Shown piece after piece: positions 11,222-24,100 of a DNA stretch of 64,000 nucleotides. Numbering within the stretch: position 1 is the first letter of the stretch; each line of letters opens with the position of its first letter. Where the stretch lies: contig NC_089275.1 in assembly GCF_963678975.1 (NCBI RefSeq), forward strand, positions 49,773,363-49,837,362. The letters run 5' to 3'. The translations under genes and the position numbers were made by a program. The notes under the pieces are model-generated. The model did not search any database and was not told the DNA's origin. It was given only the letters and a program-made list of their open reading frames with translations. Origin of the DNA: Dysidea avara (Eukaryota; Porifera; Demospongiae; Dictyoceratida; Dysideidae).

Positions 11222-14200
11222 ATGGTACTCGATCTAGAACTATTCCGCGCTGACAAGGGAGGTAACCCGGATACGAGCCCGGATAAGATCAGGGAAAATC
11301 AGCGCAAGAGGTTTAAAGATGTGACCTTCGTGGATAAAGTCGTCGAGGCAGATACTAAATGGAGAAAACGTGAGCTAGCTATAGTTACCGTATGTGGTGT
11401 GTAAAGAGAATGGACACCTGTTTATAGACCCTTTATTATCCAAAGAGGAAGGGGTGGCGCCAAAAGGCTAGGCCTGCACAAGGGTGTTTATTAAAAACAC
11501 TTATCACTTATTTGATTCTATAGGCATTGTCAATGTGATTGAAATTTTGCTTTACGGTTCATGCTGTCATGTTCACCTGCATATGGTGAGCGAGGGGTAG
11601 GTAACGAGCTAAAATCGTCCACAAAATTTCAAAGATGACTGCCCATATTTCATCTTTCAAGACAAATTTCAGTTCAAATATCTCCGTAATGTTCAGTAAT
11701 TCTAAAATGAGTGAATCCGTAAATTACAAACTCCGTAAAATTCGCTACATCTTTTTGATCGTCAAATTTCATCTTTCAAATTGCACAAATTTAAGGCAAT
11801 ATTTCATCTTTCAGAAATAATTTCAGAGATGATCTACGAAATTTCAGGTCATTACCTACCCCTCGATGGTGAGATTCATACTGTCATGTCCACCCCCATA
11901 TAGTGAGGTTCATATTGTCATGTACACCCCCATATAGTGAGGTTCATACTGTCATGTCCACCCCCATATAGTGAGGTTCATATTGTCATGTCCACCCCCA
12001 TATAGTGAGGTTCATACTGTCATGTACACCCCCATATAGTGAGGTTCCAAGCGGACAACTGGAACAAGCTACAAAGGATATGCAGTAAGGAGATCGGGGT
12101 CAGGATGAAGGTGATGTCCTGTATATCGTGTACAATGGACACTGGAATTTATAATTGTATACAGTGAACCTTGACAATCAGGACACCTTGATAATCAGGA
12201 CACCTTGATAATCAGGACACCTTGATCATTAGGACACCTTGATCATCAGGACAATTTTGGTCGGTTCCAAGGTGACCTCAATACACAGGTTTGACTGTAT
12301 CCACTTTTTTGCTACAATTAAGAGGTCTGAGGTTACCCTATTTCAGAGGTATGGAGTGTTGAGACCAAATTAAAATCTCCGTCCTTATTATGGAAGTGTA
12401 TTCTATTAATTTGGAGAGTTTGTTTAGCGGGTTATATTATGTGTGAGGTACAAATTAAGTTTCTGCTGGCAAACTATATTATATTTTCTAGTGAGGAGAG
12501 TTTTGCCTAAGCTTTGCCATAGTATCCAGAGATAAATCGTTCATGTCTCACAGATTTCACAACTGCAGAAATTTTTCTAGAGGCTATTTTAGCTGCCTAG
12601 CAGAAATTTAGACCTCACAATAATAACCCTCTGTAAGAGCTGCTCTAGTATAACTTGTTAACACCACTTCTAATAGAACAAGGAGCCAGTCGGGGATGAT
12701 GACACTGTCCCTAGTGAAGTAGTTGATAAGTTGGAGTCTTTGACAGCAGATGATTTGAAGGTAACCATGGTGATGATGTTCATACAGTGATCCGATTGGC
12801 TACATTAGGGGTTGACAGTGACCCAAATAAAGAAGGTGGTGTTAATGATAGAAGCAGCTGAGGAGAAGTGTACTGAGGAGCGTAAACAAACTGAAGCCAT
12901 AAGAATACAAAACTTAGCAATGATCGGTAATCTGCTACACCCCAGTGTACCCATATCAAATGATGAGGTCTGTCTGTCTGTGTGTAGTGTGTGTTGTTTC
13001 CTTGAGCAAACATCTTTACTCACATTGCTCCAGTCTACCCAGATGTTTAAATGGGGACCTGGTGGCCTGGTGTCAACTGGAGAAGCGTAACATCAATGGG
13101 TACCTGGTATTAACTGGGGAAGCGTAACATCAATGGGTACCTGGTATTAACTGGAGAAGCGTAACATCAATGGGTACCTGGTATTAACTGGGGAAGCGTA
13201 ACATCAATGGGTACCTGGTATTAACTGGAGAAGCAAATGCTCAACTGTCCTTGTCTCATTCAGTGGGTGGAAGGTCCAGGTGGGTCTCAGGTGCCCACAC
13301 CTTCACCTGTGAGACATGGTACAGCCTCCTGTGGGTTACTAGTCCTGCCCCAGGAGCTGACTCATTGTACCTGAGTAATTCACAGTTGTCCCAGTACTTG
13401 TATTGCTATATGACAAGGCTTCCACACACAACCAATTTTCTGACTTTAACCAACTGTAACTTGACTACTCAGTAAGCTATTCACCAGAATTTTCACACAA
13501 TTCTTCCGTAGTATTGTAGAATACCAGTTCAAAATGTGAAACTAATGGCGTACTCCTACACTGAGTTATGGTGCTTCAAAGTCATAAAAGTGGATGTGTG
13601 TGGAAACCTTGTTTTGTCAAATTCGGTCACATATATGCTTTTCTTAATGATACTAGCTATTTTAAAAATTTGCTAGTATCAAAAGGAAGTAGGGGTTGAT
13701 ATAATATACACGCTACAAAAAGTAAGGAAACAAGCTCAAAAATGTTATAGCTGAAATGAGAAATGGTCCAGCAGTAAAAGTAAGGAAACAAGATTAGACG
13801 GTTACTAGCTAAAATGAGACACACTTCAATGCCTATACTTTTGGCTAGCATCTTGAAATGAGAACATCAAATTAGCCAAAAGTAGGAATTAAAGTGTGTC
13901 TCATTTTAGCAAGTAGTCGTCTAATCTTGTTTCCTTACTTTTTACATTTCTCATTTCAGCTGTAACATTTTTGAGCATATTTCCACTTTTTGTAGCATGT
14001 ATATTATATCAACCCCAGCCTACTTCCTTTTGATTTTTTAAATAGCTAGTTTGTTTACTTTTTTTTGTCTAGCTAGCTAGCTAGCTATATTATACTCTTT
14101 TTGTTTTCCACATAGTATAAATATCACTTGAAGCAACTATCTTTTACCTTTGTACGCAATAAGTGCCTCTAAAATAATTATCGTTTTGTCTTTTAAAGTT

Positions 14201-17200
14201 GTTACAGCAACTGTTAAAGGCTTCAACTGCATTTCTAAGGCCAGGTAAACTTGATTACTTGTTTCTCATCCCCACCAACATCCTTTTTTACCCCACCGCC
14301 TCTAATTTCATTATTGCTGTTATCAATCACATGCACACGTATTTTGATGCTAAGAAGATTGGCTATCAGTTTAACAGCACAGCAAATGTCACTTGCATCT
14401 CAGAAACGGTGGTAAATCATAAGTACTAGTTCTTAAAAGGCCTTAGCTAACCTTTATAGTATCAGACAGCTTGACTTGGAGTATTTTCTTTAATAATGAA
14501 TAATAAAAAATGACCACCCACCTCCAAATTTTTGTGGATGAGAAACAAGTAATCAAATTTTCCTGGCCTAATGGCATAAATGTTGACGATTTTTATAAGA
14601 GTGGAACCCTCGCTTTTAGAAGTCTGGATCCCGAGGTGGATCCACCCCTCAAAAGACATTATTAGTTAGCTACCTCACAAAAACAGCTAAACTGGTAATT
14701 AAGAATTAAGACTACATAAAACGACTACCCAGCATTAATAAATGCTAGAGACAACTCCTTGGGTACTACACCCGTTCACCCTCATCTTACGCACACGGAT
14801 TCAGACTTTGTTAAAATCATGTGTTTGGGTTGTGGCGTGCGCCACAACTATTAATTATCCTTCGAGAAGAACGAAGAAGCGGATGAATGATGAAAGCAAA
14901 CAGCATGGTGCAGTGGACAGAACGTAATCGGAACAACAGATTCATGAATCCGCCGTCATTACCTTGACTGTCTGAAATTTCTGGAGCCGTACACCTAGCG
15001 CTACCAGGTCTTACAGCAGGCTGGCTGGCAGATGAAATGTAGGTGAATTTCGAATTTTTTAAAGCTCACTGTACATCGAAACATTTGACTTTTTGCTTCA
15101 TCTACCCAAGGTACAGCATCATTATAACAGTACTAATGCATTCCAGGTGGTTTTGTCGGGTAAAACTTATTGCAAGGCCATTTTTAAGGTGTAAAAATTC
15201 TTTTCTTACCAACCCCTACTATACAGTACTATTATACTGTATGATATGAATGATAGTAGCTATTACAATATAGCTGTAGGGGAAATCCCTACTTTAACAA
15301 GTTTATATTTTTTGTTTCACTACTTATTATTGCCGGAACTCTTCTAGCAACTACTGTTTGTTGTTGTGAAATATTATATGTGACGACATGGAGAACAATA
15401 GCGACAAGTCTGCAATACTCTAATAGAATAGTCACTTGTAGGTCAGTAGTGATGTTACTTTATTGTAGTCTGTATAGTAGGGGTCATGGAGGTTAGGACT
15501 TCCCTGCTCAAAAATATCACCTAAAAGCCAGCCTCACTTTTCCTTCATAACAGCTTGGCAGTATTGGTTAGGTTTAGCCAAGCTTATAAATGTTTTCAGA
15601 GCAGTGTTTCTTGTACTGTTTGTAACACTAGGTAACAGGTGGAGTATAGCTGAAGTGGTGACTTTACCTTTCCGTCATTGATAATTGGGTGCACATTCAG
15701 TTGTATGATTAATGTATTTTATTATTGTTTTTCAGTACATAAAATTATACTGAAAGTCACTGGCAAGTGCTGCCAGTGACTCACTACATAAAACAAAATT
15801 AATTATATTATAACTAATTAGTCACAATAGTACTTCATATATTGGTGATGGTGACGCTGTTGAACAATGGCAGCAGGGACAAAGGTAATGGAAACTGTTA
15901 ACATTACTATCATTAAATTGCTGTATGAAATGGTCCCACATGAAGTTGTAGAGTTTGTGTTTAATGGTGTTTGTAGATAGAGACTTAAGTAGTGAGTTCC
16001 AAATGCATGGTAAACGATGGAAGTAAAAGTTCCGAGCTATGTTGGAGGAACATCTGTGATGGATCATTTTTTCGGATAAACCAAAACGCGTATTAGAATA
16101 ACTAAACTGGACATACTCAGTAGTGATGACTGTTGCTTGTAAGACTTAATAAAGAACATAATATCGTTCATTTCATAAATGTACATGAATGGTAACAGGT
16201 GTAAAGTTACCAGACAAGACCTGTATGATGATTGGTAATCGTTCAGGGTCCACTTTGTAGCCCGTCTGCCTCTGTATTCTTTCTAACATATTAATGATTT
16301 TAATTAGGTAAGGTCTCCAAACTTGTGAGCAATAGAGGACTTGCGAGCGAACAAGTGAGATATATAACTTTCTTCTGATTACAACTGAGCCACTACCTGA
16401 AAAACTTCTACGAATTAATCCAAGTGTTTTGTAGGCCTTGCCTGATATTAATTTATAGTGGCTCTCCCATGTTAAGTTATAATTATTCCAAGATCTTTTA
16501 TACTCTCAACAATAGACTTGTTGTCAATGAAATAGGTAGCAGTATTGTAGTTCTTTAGCCAGAATTGCAAGTGTGCAAACTTGCTGAAACTGTAATATGA
16601 ATCAGACGTTATGCCCCATTGGAAAAGATTATCTAGATCTTTTTGCAGGAGATTCATTTTGGTTGCATTAGAACCACTTCTGTGTCTCAAACATTTGGTA
16701 TCGTTGGCATAAATAAAAGCACTAGAAAACAGTAGACAGTTTGGCAGATCGTTTATATATAGAACAAAAAATAGTGGACCTAGGATACTTCCTTGAGGAA
16801 CCCCGGATAGGACCGGTAGTAACTCAGAGTAACTGTTGTTGACACGAACATATTGACAGCGATTAGAAAGATAAGCTTCAAACCATTTAAATAGTGTTCC
16901 AGTAATGCCGAAAGATCTTATTTTGTGTAGTAACTTGTTATGGGTAACAGAGTCAAACGCCTTCTTGAAGTCTAGATAAATGACATCCGATACTTTGTTT
17001 GTTCTTTTCACTTCCAATAGTTCATAGATAAATAATAATAACAACTGCTGTAGTGTAGATCTACCAGGTAGGAAACCGAACTGATGAGGGGTAAACGAGT
17101 GTTAATTGATGCATTGAAAATGATCTTCTCCAAAACCTTTGAAATGATACATAATAGTGATATGGGACGATAGTGATATGGGACGATAGTGATATGGGAC

Positions 17201-20200
17201 GATAGTGATATGGGACGATAGTTAGATATAGCTAGTAGCACGGTCCCTACACTTGAAGATGGGAATAACACAATGTGTGCGCCAATCAGATGGTAAATGA
17301 CCGTTTGCAATGGTTAACTGAAAAAGATAACTGATGGGTTGACAGAGGACGTCTGCACAATATTTTAATACCTTAGGGCTGATACCATCAGGCCCCATTG
17401 CTTTATTTGGGTCAAGGGAGACTAGGGCTTCATGAACATCCTCACTTGTGATAACTGTGTCACTTAAAGTGCCAGAAATGTCATTAGTGGTAGCTGAGGA
17501 ATCATCAGTTGAATATTTATCATTAAAAACAGAGTAGAAATAGCTGTTAAACAATGTGGCTTTGTCCTGGTCACAGGTGGCTGTGACAAAACGATCGAGG
17601 TACAGATCAACAGTGCGCATGCATCATATGCCATATAATTAGAACATACGCTTACAATCATTATGGGTGTGCGTGATACATAATCAGTGTGGTGTGTGCA
17701 TGTGCAAGTTCTCAGTCTATTCCACATCTCCCCTTCTCAAGTATATCGGCGGGGATGCCTAACAGCTGTGCCAGTCATGGAGCGAGTCCTGATTGGAGAC
17801 CTTGGTGCTTCAAGATGAGGTTCAGCCGCAGGGAGGGCTTCTGGAGAGACAGTGTGCGAAGCTGGCGAGTCAAATCTGAAATGTTCATTGCTGTTGTCTT
17901 GATAGATCTCAAGCCTGGGTGCTAGATGATGCCGGTTTCTCCGTTTTCTCCCAGTAGCCGTTTTGACGACATATGATCTAGGCGCATTAGCCTTTGCAAT
18001 TACTTTTCCTGGTTCTTGGTGCTTCCCTGTCCTCACCCACACTGGAGTACTTGGGGGCAGTTCCGGCAATGGCCTGGTACGATGCCTTCGATTGAACTGA
18101 ACTTGCTGTTTGGACTTGTGGGCACTATCAGCTTGTCGGAAAGCTGCCAGGTAAGGCCAATCTGGTGATAGCTGATCATCCGTTTGTGGTAGGCTTGTGG
18201 CAATCTTACGACCAATTAGTAACTCAGCCGGGCTGATTGAGCACCATGGAAGTGGTGTGGCACGATAGCTAAGTAAGGCTAGATGTGGATCAGGATTGTC
18301 GGTCAAAAGAGCTTTGACCGTCTTCACAGTCCGTTCAGCTAGCCCATTGCTTTGGGAGTATCGAGGGCTGCTGGTAACTTGCTGAAAATGATACTGGGAG
18401 GAAAAGTCCTTGAAAGCTGTTGAGCTGAACTGGGGACCATTGTCAGAAAACAGTACTGATGGAACTCCGTGCCTCGCAAAGATAGCTTTGAGTACTTTGA
18501 CTACACTAGCTGAGGTAGTTGACTGCAGCTGGCATACCTCCGGATACCTGGAGAAGTAGTTTACGACAATGAGGTAGTGACTGCTGTTGAGCTCAAAGAT
18601 ATCTGCAGCTACTCTGTCCCATGGGCGACTTGGCAGTGTTGAAGAAATGAGGGGCTCCTTAGGCGGCACATATCTCTTCTGACAATGGGAGCAGTGCTTC
18701 ACATAGGTTTCCACTGCGTGACTGACACATGGTCACCAAACCGAAGTCACTACGCGGGCATGGCACCTTTGGATGCCTTGGTGGCCTTGATGGATTTTGG
18801 CTAAAGTCTCCTTGCGTAGCGTAGATGGGATAACAATGCGGCTACCGTAAAGTAGGAGGTTGTCGTATAAGCTAAGTTGTCCTCGTACAACCCAATATGG
18901 TCTAAGGTTCTCTGGAATTTGAAGCCTGTGGGGCCACCCTGACTGGCAGTAAGTAATCACTTTACTTACAATTGAATAATTGGCTTGTCCTTGGCGATAG
19001 GTGTTTAGGTGTGGTTCACTGGCTGGCAAATGGTGTGTCACTGCTTGTATGAAGTACTCAGCTTCAGCTTGTTGGGCCAGGGTACGCTCATCAGAAGGAG
19101 TTTGCAGTGGTGACCTGGATAACATATCAGCAGTATAAAGATATTTACCAGGCACATGAACAACATCATAGTCAAACCTCATTAATCTGAGACAGAATCT
19201 TAGCACCCGTGGTGGCAGATCATCCAGTTGTTTGTAGGACCAATGGTTTATGGTCTGTTTCCAGGATGACATGTTTCCCAAGTATGTAGCAACTGAATTT
19301 CTCACAAGCCCAGGTAAGTGCCAGGGCCTCCTTTTCTATTTGCGCATAATGCGACTCTGTGTCAGACATCGCGCGTGATGCATATGCAACTGGGTGCCAT
19401 TTTGAATTGCTTGATTGAAGCAGGACAGCCCCAAGGCCGTATGAGGAGGCATCTGCAGAGATCTTGGTGGGCGCCATAGGATTATAAAAGGTGAGGATTG
19501 TTGGAGTTGTCAGATCGAATATCAAGTGTCTGAAGGACGTTTCTTGTTCAGGTCCCCACAGCCATGCCGTCTTGGTACTTAAAAGTTTCCGTAATGGGGC
19601 AGAAGTTTCTGCAACATTTGGGGAAAACTTCCCTAACTGATTTACTACCCCCATGAACCTCCAAAGCTCTTTAACGTTTGAAGGAGGTGACATCTGTTTT
19701 ATGGCTAGTAATTTCTGTGGGTCAGCAGATATGCCTTTCTCATTAATGACGTGACCAAGGAAGGTAATAGAACTTTTCGTAAATTCACACTTACTAGGAT
19801 TCAAGGTGAGCCCAGCAGAACGGATCTTCGCTAAGACCAGTTTCAGTCGAGAGTCATGCTCTTCTGTGTCTTTGCCGTACACTAAAATGTCATCTAGATG
19901 ACAGAGTACTCCTGGCAACCCTTCTAGGATGGTGCTCATCTGTTTCTGGAACACTTCTGGGGCACTGGAAATTCCGAAGGGAAGTTTGTTAAACCAGTAG
20001 CGCCCGAACGGTGTTATGAAGGTTGTGAAATGTCTGCAGCTGGGTGTCAGGGGTATCTGCCAAAACCCACTGTTGGCGTCCAGTTTTGAGAAGATTTTTG
20101 CTCCTGCCAGTTGTGCAAGGGTGTCATCGACATGGGGCATTGGGTGGGTCTCACGAAGTACATTTTCGTTTAGTGGCTTCATGTCGACACAAATGCATAC

Positions 20201-23200
20201 GTTACCAGATTTCTTCTGGACCACCACCATTCCAGCACACCAGTCAGTAGGCTGGCTGACTTTGCTAATAACCCCTGTGGCTTCCATTTGTTTGAGCTCA
20301 TGATCCACTTTATCTCTTAATGGGATAGGAATTCGTCGCGCAGTGCTGAGGGCATATGGCTTTGCCTCACCCTTGAGTTTTATTGCATATTCCATCTTCA
20401 GTGTGCCCAACCCTTGAAATAAGTCAGGAAATTCTGAAGGGATGGTAGAAGTGGAGCTCAGATCATCCACTCATGATAGAATGTTTAGAGCTAGTATAGC
20501 TGGTAGTCCAAGTAGGTTCTGGTTAAGTGAATCGAGAACATAAACGTGGTGACGTAAACTGCGTTGTTTGTATACCAGGTGAACTGTGATGCGACCAAGT
20601 ACATTCAGTGGTTGCTTATTGGGGCCACAGAGTACCTTGCTCGGGCGTTGTAATTTAGGGTGACCAATGGCCTTGTACACATCCTTGGATATAGCTGTTA
20701 CCTCGGCACCTGTATCGATTTTGAATACCACTTCTTTGCCATTAACTTTAACACGAATGTGCCAGGTAGTGGTTGTTGCAGACTGGTCGGAGACTGCATC
20801 TAGAAAGTGAGAGTCTGATGTCTCAGATGAGTCATCTGGGAGGTTCTCCTCTGATGCTGTAGCCACTGTCTTGGAAAAACAGTATTTGCCAAAATGGCCA
20901 CGACGCTGGCATTTATGGCAGGTGATGTCCTTGGCTGGGCACTGGTTCTTCTGGTGAGTCTTGCCGCACCGTGAGCAATTCGGCAGTGAGCTTCTGTTGG
21001 CTTGCCGGCCTAAAGGTCTTTTCCCCACATAATTGAGTGATGAATTCTCTCCTCTTTTAAGGATGGTCTGCTGCTCTCTGACCGCATCTCTCTGTCGAAT
21101 CAATTTCTTTGCTTTGTCCAATGTCAAGTTTTCATCAGTTTGGAGTCTCTCCGATAAAGCCACATCACGAATTCCCACTACCAATCTGTCTCTGATCATC
21201 TCGTTCCTCATCTCGGCATACTGACAATCTTCAGAGAGCTGGTACAAGCTGGCAATAAAATGTTCTACAGTTTCGCCTTCCTCCTGCTCACGCCTGTTGA
21301 AGCGTGCCCGCTCAAAAATAACATTCTTACGGACTTTAAAATGGCCGTCAAATTTAGTCATCACCTCAGAATATTTCTTCCTGTCGTCATCTGTAATGTT
21401 GGTGGAAGTTAAAATATCGTCGGCTTCCTCCCCCAAGCAATAAAGGAGCGTGCTGACTTGCCGAACATCATCCTCCTTGGATAGACCTGACGCCACGCGG
21501 AACTGTTCGAAACTGCGTCGCCACTTGGGCCATTGGTCAGGTTCGTCAAAACAAAATGTAGGAGGAGGTTGAAGCGATACGTTGTAGCTAGTAGCTGCCA
21601 TATCCCACTTCTGACACCATGTGACAAAACGAGGTACAGATCAACAGTACGCATGCGTCATGTGCCATATAATTAGAACATACGCTTACAATCATTATGG
21701 GTGTGCGTGATACATAATCAGTGTGGTGTGTGCATGTGCAAGTTCTCGGTCTATTCCACAGTGGCAGTGTCTGTACCTAAATACATCTGTTGTGGTAAGC
21801 CATCACTTTTTGTAAGAGAGGATATTTGTAAATGAGATTGTTATTGGAACTAGCATAGTTGCTGATTAATTTTGATTCATAATTAGATGGTGATAACAAG
21901 ATAGGAGTTGACAAATATTCCAGTAAGGTTTCATGTTGTGATTGGTCTACATCAGGAGGAACATATAACAGACAAATAAAGATGTTCTTGTTATTGCTAC
22001 ATGAAACTGACACAACAATGACTTCCAGAGTATCATGTTTATCTATCAATTTAGACGTAATGTTATCTTTTACTGCAAGCATAATCCCTCCTCCTCGGGA
22101 GTGACGATCATTCCTAAAGATGCTATATCCTCTGGATAAAATTTCAGTCTAAAATGTATGACTTTAACCAAGTCTCAGTAATAGCTACAATTTGAAAATT
22201 ATAACAATATATATATATCTCTTTAGTTTGTTAACCAGACTACATGCATTCCATAAGCAAATAGTTAACTGATTAAAGTTTGATGAACTATGACACTGGT
22301 ACTGACCCTATGCTAGTCAGTTATTGTCAGCACCCTTGGAGGTACTTTGATCACTGTTGGCTGGGTGAGTGGCTGAGTACTGTACATGGTGCACATTACA
22401 TGATTCATCACTGATAACAGTGGCAAATAGTTTACCAGCCAGAAGGATACTATTACCTAATTGCCTTCCTATCTTGGCCACTCTGTATGAGTTGCCATCA
22501 TTCTTTTAAGAGTAATGATTCAATTTTTCTGGTCTGCAGAGGTAGATCAGGTTTCACAGTGATGCCCTTAGGACATTGCGTTTTGTTGTTTAGTAAGTTG
22601 GAAACATAGGCAGCAGAATTAAACTTTACTATGACTGGCCTAGGCCATGTAGAATCGCTAGAGTATTTTCCCAGACGCACAGTGTCACGGATGACATTGA
22701 TTGGGTTGTTAAAATGAACAATAGCAGAGCATATGTCAAAGACTTTACAAAAATCTTGTTTATCTCGTTCAAATCTTGTGGTGCCTGTGTTACATTCGGA
22801 AATACCATATATCACAGCATTGAGTTTCCTTTGATCTTCTCCTGTGGGTACATTGGATCCTTGACCATTTGATCATTCTGACAAATCTTGTTGGGTAGAT
22901 ACACTTTGAGGTACAGATATATTGTGTCTATATTGGTGGAATGTGACAATAAAGAATCGAGTTGGTTTGACAGCATTGCCAGCTTTTCTTCTATGACGTA
23001 CTGAAAGTCTACGTACCTGATGGTTCTTGAGAATCAAAATTCTGGGTATAGTAATCCAGAGCATGGTAACAAGAAGAGCAGTAAAATATGACCTTTCCAG
23101 ATGATTTAGATATTCATTTTGAGAAAGGCCTGTACAAGTTTTATGTTCCCAATTAGAGCACCACTGCATGGCACTCAACACCGTCATCATTCACAATCTT

Positions 23201-24009
23201 ATGACATGCGACACACTCCTCACCAGAGCATTCACTTCTTGTACGCTTGGACGCTACCCTAGTCGTCGGGGGTGGTTTACGGGTTGGTTGTTTCTTCTTG
23301 CCCACCCATACTTCTTAGCCATGCAAAAATGTGGTCCAAAACCTTGTATAGCAGTGTGGCCGACTGTTTGCGTCACGCAGAATGTAGGGGTGGAGTAATT
23401 AAGGAGCAAAATTAGCAGTGGGATGAATCAGAGCAAATTCAAATCAAACACTCACAATCACATGATTTTCTTCCTTAGGTACGTACGTACATGCTGTATG
23501 TACCCGGCACCATTCTTTCGTTTGATGTGGTATGTGATGGTGTTATTACCCAAACAAGTGCAGTGAATTCCTCATACTCCTCTAAATGGTCTTGCTAGCT
23601 AAACACAAAGACTCACTAACGGTATATGTTGTTGGTGGGTCTACCCAGCTAGGTATGTAATAGCCACTATGTGTGTCACCATTACCCTCTGTATGTGTCA
23701 CCATTATCCTCTCTGTGTGTGTCACCGTTACCCCCTCTGTGTGTGTGTGTGTCACCATTACCCCTTTTGTGTCATGCCATTACTCTGTGTGTGTGTCATT
23801 ATTACCCTTTGTAGAACACAGGCAACAAAGAGGAACGCAGATGGGGAGACTGTGTTACCAAGCGACAATACTCACATATTGACCTCATTCATATGGTCGA
23901 TGGGGTGGATACTCAACGAGCTACTGTTACTGCTGGCAACCGATGTTATTATCTCAAGGGTAAGTTATGATGTGCACTAATAAGAAATTAAGTGTATTAT
24001 ATACAGTGG

Positions 24010-24100
<91 letters not shown>

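Larger units (their letters stand above)
17582..21760 (-). mobile_element. Ty3/Gypsy LTR retrotransposon (Mag-like), 4.2 kb, recent but interrupted
   Basis: The short LTRs are 17582-17726 (145 bp) and 21620-21760 (141 bp), both beginning TGTGACAAAACGA and ending TATTCCACA. They differ at 4 bases plus a 4-bp indel. The 5-bp TSD GTGGC lies at 17577-17581 and 21761-21765. Inside the 5' LTR the primer-binding site reads TGGTGTCAGAAGTGGGAT, and a purine tract (GAGAAGGGGAGA) precedes the 3' LTR. Gag, protease, RT, RNase H and integrase are recognisable in order. The frame is broken by two TGA codons and one frameshift. It is inserted in the LINE ORF2, so it is younger than the LINE. Confidence 0.95.
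15716..23400 (-). mobile_element. Non-LTR retrotransposon (LINE, CR1/L2-like), inactive, split by a Gypsy insertion
   Basis: On the minus strand, reading from 23400 down: an ORF1 region with a PHD-like zinc finger ([15 protein letters not shown], then [11 protein letters not shown] in another frame, about 23250-23120) and a further ORF1 stretch (22815-22498). Next come an endonuclease fragment (22082-21777), RT fragments (17620-17222 and 17044-16472, interrupted by frameshifts) and the RT C-terminus (16067-15822). RT motifs [10 protein letters not shown] and [13 protein letters not shown] are intact, but the active-site box reads YAND instead of YADD. The 3' end is a 10-bp perfect stem-loop (15756-15780) followed by AT-rich tail. 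Copy 2 of the intron lacks the element. The exact 5' end is uncertain. Confidence 0.85.

Noticed and set aside
13640-14050. Long palindrome as a possible structured RNA gene
   Set aside because: Arms of about 190 bp, repeat-like sequence and absence from unit 2 fit a fold-back transposon better.
20471-20473. Programmed stop-codon readthrough between Gypsy protease and RT
   Set aside because: The position matches a conserved Arg of relatives and the following codon is not a known readthrough context. A second TGA and a frameshift downstream show general decay.
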